Shown here piece by piece: positions 52,092 to 53,933 of a DNA stretch of 53,933 bases. Under the pieces are notes generated by a model, which was not told the DNA's origin, did not search any database, and saw only the letters and a program-made list of their open reading frames with translations. Numbering within the stretch: the first letter of the stretch is position 1; every line of letters starts with the position of its first letter. Where the stretch lies: NCBI GenBank assembly GCA_900549005.1, contig URMT01000001.1:1-53933 (forward strand), in the 5' to 3' direction. Source of the DNA: an uncultured Eubacteriales bacterium (GTDB taxonomy: Bacteria; Bacillota; Clostridia; Christensenellales; Borkfalkiaceae). Made by a program: the position numbers and the translations under genes.

Positions 52092-52256
52092 TCATAAAGA
52101 AAAATCGGCATCGGCAAGATAATTTTCAAGCAGGTCGAACGCATTGAAATACATCTTTACATCTGCGTTCAGGCCGCAATTGCCGCAATACATATCTATA
52201 TATGCGCACAGCCTGTCCGACACAGATTTTTCGTCTTCAAGAATGTATATCTTCAT
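52092..52256 (-). pseudogene. Truncated response regulator receiver fragment
   Basis: A 54-codon frame starts 'MKIYILEDEKSVSDRLCAY' (acidic pocket E-D-E) and stops at TGA after 'LADADFSL', just before the phospho-acceptor Asp would occur. It is the first half of a receiver domain, cut off 30 bases before the intact module 3 regulator start. It could be a leader cistron but is more simply a relic of duplication and deletion. Confidence 0.6.
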
Positions 52257-52283
52257 CTTTTTTCACTTTTAAAGAGATGTTGT

Positions 52284-52322
52284 AAGTGTTGCCATACGGC
52301 AACACTTAGGGGTATACCCCTA
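52284..52322 (-). promoter_or_regulatory. Two adjacent perfect palindromes in the module 3 leader
   Basis: AAGTGTTGCC-N4-GGCAACACTT (52284-52307) abuts TAGGGGTATACCCCTA (52307-52322). Both lie between the promoter and the first reading frame, where operators or RNA hairpins would affect expression. There is no T run, so this is not an ordinary terminator. Confidence 0.6.
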
Positions 52323-52337
52323 AAAATGTTTTCTTAA

Positions 52338-52366
52338 ATTATAGCATGGCTTTTACAATATTTCAA
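52338..52366 (-). promoter_or_regulatory. Promoter of module 3 two-component operon
   Basis: On the minus strand TTGAAA (52361-52366), 17 bp and TATAAT (52338-52343). Confidence 0.75.
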
Positions 52367-52526
52367 TATCGCTCAACAAGTTTTTGCAGTCTATAACCCA
52401 AAACGTTTTCAGCAAACTCTTTAACACAAATGGCCAAAATATTTTTTCTTTTAACAAGTACCATCTTAACCAACTACGCCGGCAACGCATTGCCAGCAAA
52501 ATCAGCCGATTACAGGAAATGGCTGT

Positions 52527-52638
52527 AGTGTGTGCGCTTAAGTATTAAACAAGCGGCGGCTTTCAGCTGACGGAACGTCTAACGCCGTTCCGTCACCCTC
52601 GCGCTTGCGCGCTCGGGCGCCGACCAAGCGCACACACT
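52527..52638. repeat. Nested inverted repeats
   Basis: AGTGTGTGCGCTT (52527-52539) and its exact complement (52626-52638) enclose a second perfect inverted repeat, TGACGGAACG-N8-CGTTCCGTCA (52568-52595). The 24-bp stretch at 52531-52554 recurs directly at 52793-52816 with three changes. No gene was found between 52367 and 53383. Confidence 0.7.
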
Positions 52639-52887
52639 TGCAACAAAATCAATTAACAAGCAAACTCCCTCCCACTCACAAAAGCTGACTTTGCAAATGA
52701 ACAAACCCACTCAACAAAACCAGAATTTACCCACCCTGCCAACCAATCAGACAACTGAAAATAAAGTTACTAATTCACAAATGACGGCAGTATGTGCGCT
52801 TGGTTATTAAACAAGCAAAAACCAAATCCAAATTCACAAAATACTCTCTTCACCAGTTCTCCAAAACAACAAAGTGGCAGTTAGGCA

Positions 52888-52941
52888 TGAGCTTGTCTTT
52901 GACGAGTGCGGCGGCGCTCCGCGCCGCCGCAGACAAGCTCA
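52888..52941 (+). terminator. Two-part GC-rich hairpin followed by T run
   Basis: An outer 11-bp stem (52888-52898 with 52931-52941) and an inner 10-bp stem (52908-52917 with 52921-52930) are followed by CGTCTTTTT. It could end a plus-strand transcript; no plus-strand gene precedes it. Confidence 0.5.
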
Positions 52942-52975
52942 CGTCTTTTTAATTGACCGACTAACTACTCATCAA

Positions 52976-53092
52976 GAAAAGAGAAAACGAAAGCGCGGCG
53001 AAAACGGGCTTTGCGCTGACCCGCTTGCAAAGTCCCGTTTTTACCGCCGCGCGCTTTTATCATATTTTCTCTTTCCCTTTGCCCCGTGAGTT
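52976..53092. other. Long imperfect hairpin
   Basis: The arms 52976-53022 and 53035-53092 match over five blocks (AAAGAGAAAA, AAAGCGC, GCGGCG, AAAACGGG, CTTTGC) with small bulges and a 12-base loop. Confidence 0.55.
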
Positions 53093-53129
53093 TTCCCTTT
53101 TCCGAGAGGCCATTGTTGCACGGTTCCTC

Positions 53130-53289
53130 GCGCAAGTCAACGGCCGCAAAATCGTCGCTTAAAATTCGCACAAACGTTCGTTTGTTGTTTCTGCGAGGAT
53201 TTTTATTACCCCTACACCTTTCGGCCGTTACAGGGCCGTTTAAAGACCTCTGTACGCAACGATTTTGGCTTTCTCCCGTTGACTTGCGC
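53130..53289 (+). ncRNA. Candidate multibranched structured RNA
   Basis: A perfect 14-bp stem (53130-53143 with 53276-53289), continued by 9 bp (53147-53155 with 53259-53267), closes about 100 bases. These hold at least two further hairpins: one around CAAACG-TTC-GTTTG (53171-53183) and one around CGGCC-N6-GGGCCG (53222-53238). The sequence lies between a mobile-type gene and inverted repeats. It could be a large structured RNA or a DNA site such as a transfer origin; no known class was recognised. Confidence 0.45.
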
Positions 53290-53332
53290 AAATTAAGTTA
53301 TAGTTAGCTACATTTTCACCGTCCCGTGCCCC

Positions 53333-53360
53333 TTTTGCCTCTTGCCCGTAAAAGGCAAAA
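53333..53360 (+). promoter_or_regulatory. Leader hairpin before the sigma-like gene
   Basis: TTTTGCCT pairs with AGGCAAAA and is followed by TTT, 20 bases before the start codon. It may attenuate the gene that follows. Confidence 0.4.
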
Positions 53361-53383
53361 TTTCTCTCACGGAGGCAATTCAA

Positions 53384-53933
53384 ATGAAAATGTTGGTTAC
53401 CAAACTCTCTAAAGGTAAATATGCTAACGAAGGTCAATTGTTCGCAGAGGTTATCTCTGACGGTAATGTAAAGCTCATGGGAGAGATGATTGCTTTGCAA
53501 GCTCTTCGCAGTGTTCTGCCGTATGATTTTGAAGTGGTTTCAAAGTTATACAACGGACTTATCAAAGATCTCAACCATATCTCGCAGATTGACTACACCA
53601 TTACGGACGGTTATGACTACGCCCAGACGGCTATCTGCTTTTTATATCAGTTCAAAGGAATGTATGTAAATGACATCTACGGCAAGGATAAGGCAGGTAA
53701 ATACATAACAATAAAAACCGCCTGCTACCGCGCCGTAGATAAAGAACTTTTACACTTCCGCAGAAAGATAGCTCACAACCGACAAATATATTTTGAACAC
53801 AACAAGCACGATATTCCCGACCCGCGCGACTGTTTTGCAGACAAAGACGAAGATTACGAAAGAGCAGATAAATTGCTAAAAGATTTACACCTGACCGAAC
53901 CGGAAATTCAGACAATCAACTGCTACATGAATG
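53384..53933 (+). CDS. Sigma-like protein of a mobile element (partial)
   Basis: An open frame of 183 codons starts at ATG 53384 with GGAGG eight bases upstream and runs off the window end. It includes 'DYAQTAICFLYQFKGMYVND' and 'ITIKTACYRAVDKELLHFR', which resemble the small sigma-factor-like proteins of conjugative elements. 'LTEPEIQTINCYMN' at the edge is the start of a typical sigma region-4 helix-turn-helix. The codon choice and spacing look like a real gene. A function in element transcription is inferred only. Confidence 0.6.
   Translation, partial: MKMLVTKLSKGKYANEGQLFAEVISDGNVKLMGEMIALQALRSVLPYDFEVVSKLYNGLIKDLNHISQIDYTITDGYDYAQTAICFLYQFKGMYVNDIYGKDKAGKYITIKTACYRAVDKELLHFRRKIAHNRQIYFEHNKHDIPDPRDCFADKDEDYERADKLLKDLHLTEPEIQTINCYMN

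Noticed and set aside
52527..53360. CRISPR array
   Set aside because: Repeats are few, mostly inverted, and not evenly spaced; there are no cas genes.

Overview
The window looks like a chromosomal segment of an uncultured, probably gut-associated, Gram-positive Clostridia-type bacterium of mid GC content. This is inferred from AGGAGG-type ribosome binding sites, lipoprotein and single-membrane surface genes, GHKL/LytTR two-component pairs, and small cysteine-rich families typical of Firmicutes. No complete rRNA operon, tRNA or CRISPR array was seen. Almost all genes lie on the minus strand.

Region 1 (1-16.6 kb) is dense in domains of nucleotide-signal and conflict systems. A tight minus-strand series encodes a TIR protein with a GNAT-like tail, a GNAT acetyltransferase, a SLOG protein with four membrane segments, a membrane protein with TrkA-like and RyR-like parts, and a metallophosphoesterase. 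A divergent plus-strand gene fuses an HD hydrolase to RyR and SLOG domains, and strong promoters face outward from the gap between the divergent genes. Next comes a four-gene minus-strand operon: TIR-DUF6273, a 671-aa protein of unknown type, a ParA-like ATPase with a KGGAGRT loop, and a 960-aa protein ending in a GNAT domain. TIR, SLOG and RyR domains together suggest signalling through NAD-derived nucleotides, as known for Thoeris. This arrangement is the best candidate for an undescribed system.

Region 2 (16.8-52.4 kb) holds three copies of one design: a LytTR response regulator plus GHKL kinase, followed by membrane-anchored, domain-permuted GH3 glycosidases, lipoproteins and small membrane proteins. 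Module 1 (25.2 to 16.9 kb) ends in a 1965-aa GH3 with a Cys-rich segment and five carbohydrate-binding-like domains. Module 2 (44.3 to 29.2 kb) adds a GH78-type rhamnosidase lipoprotein and two GH3s. Module 3 (52.3 to 45.7 kb) has one lipoprotein and one GH3. Four promoters carry 9-bp direct repeats exactly 21 bp apart just upstream of -35, the geometry expected for LytTR binding. There are two sequence classes: one at module 1 promoters, one at module 2 promoters. A riboswitch-like attenuator or small RNA lies upstream of the module 2 regulator.

Between modules 1 and 2 sit an ArsR, DUF6485 and DUF5714 operon, an aldo/keto reductase and gene remnants (ABC ATPase, FGGY kinase). Between modules 2 and 3 are an integrase remnant and a 5S-rRNA-like sequence with a 52-nt insertion. 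The right end (52.4-53.9 kb) has about 1 kb of inverted repeats and large potential RNA structures, then the start of a sigma-like gene that suggests the edge of a mobile element.
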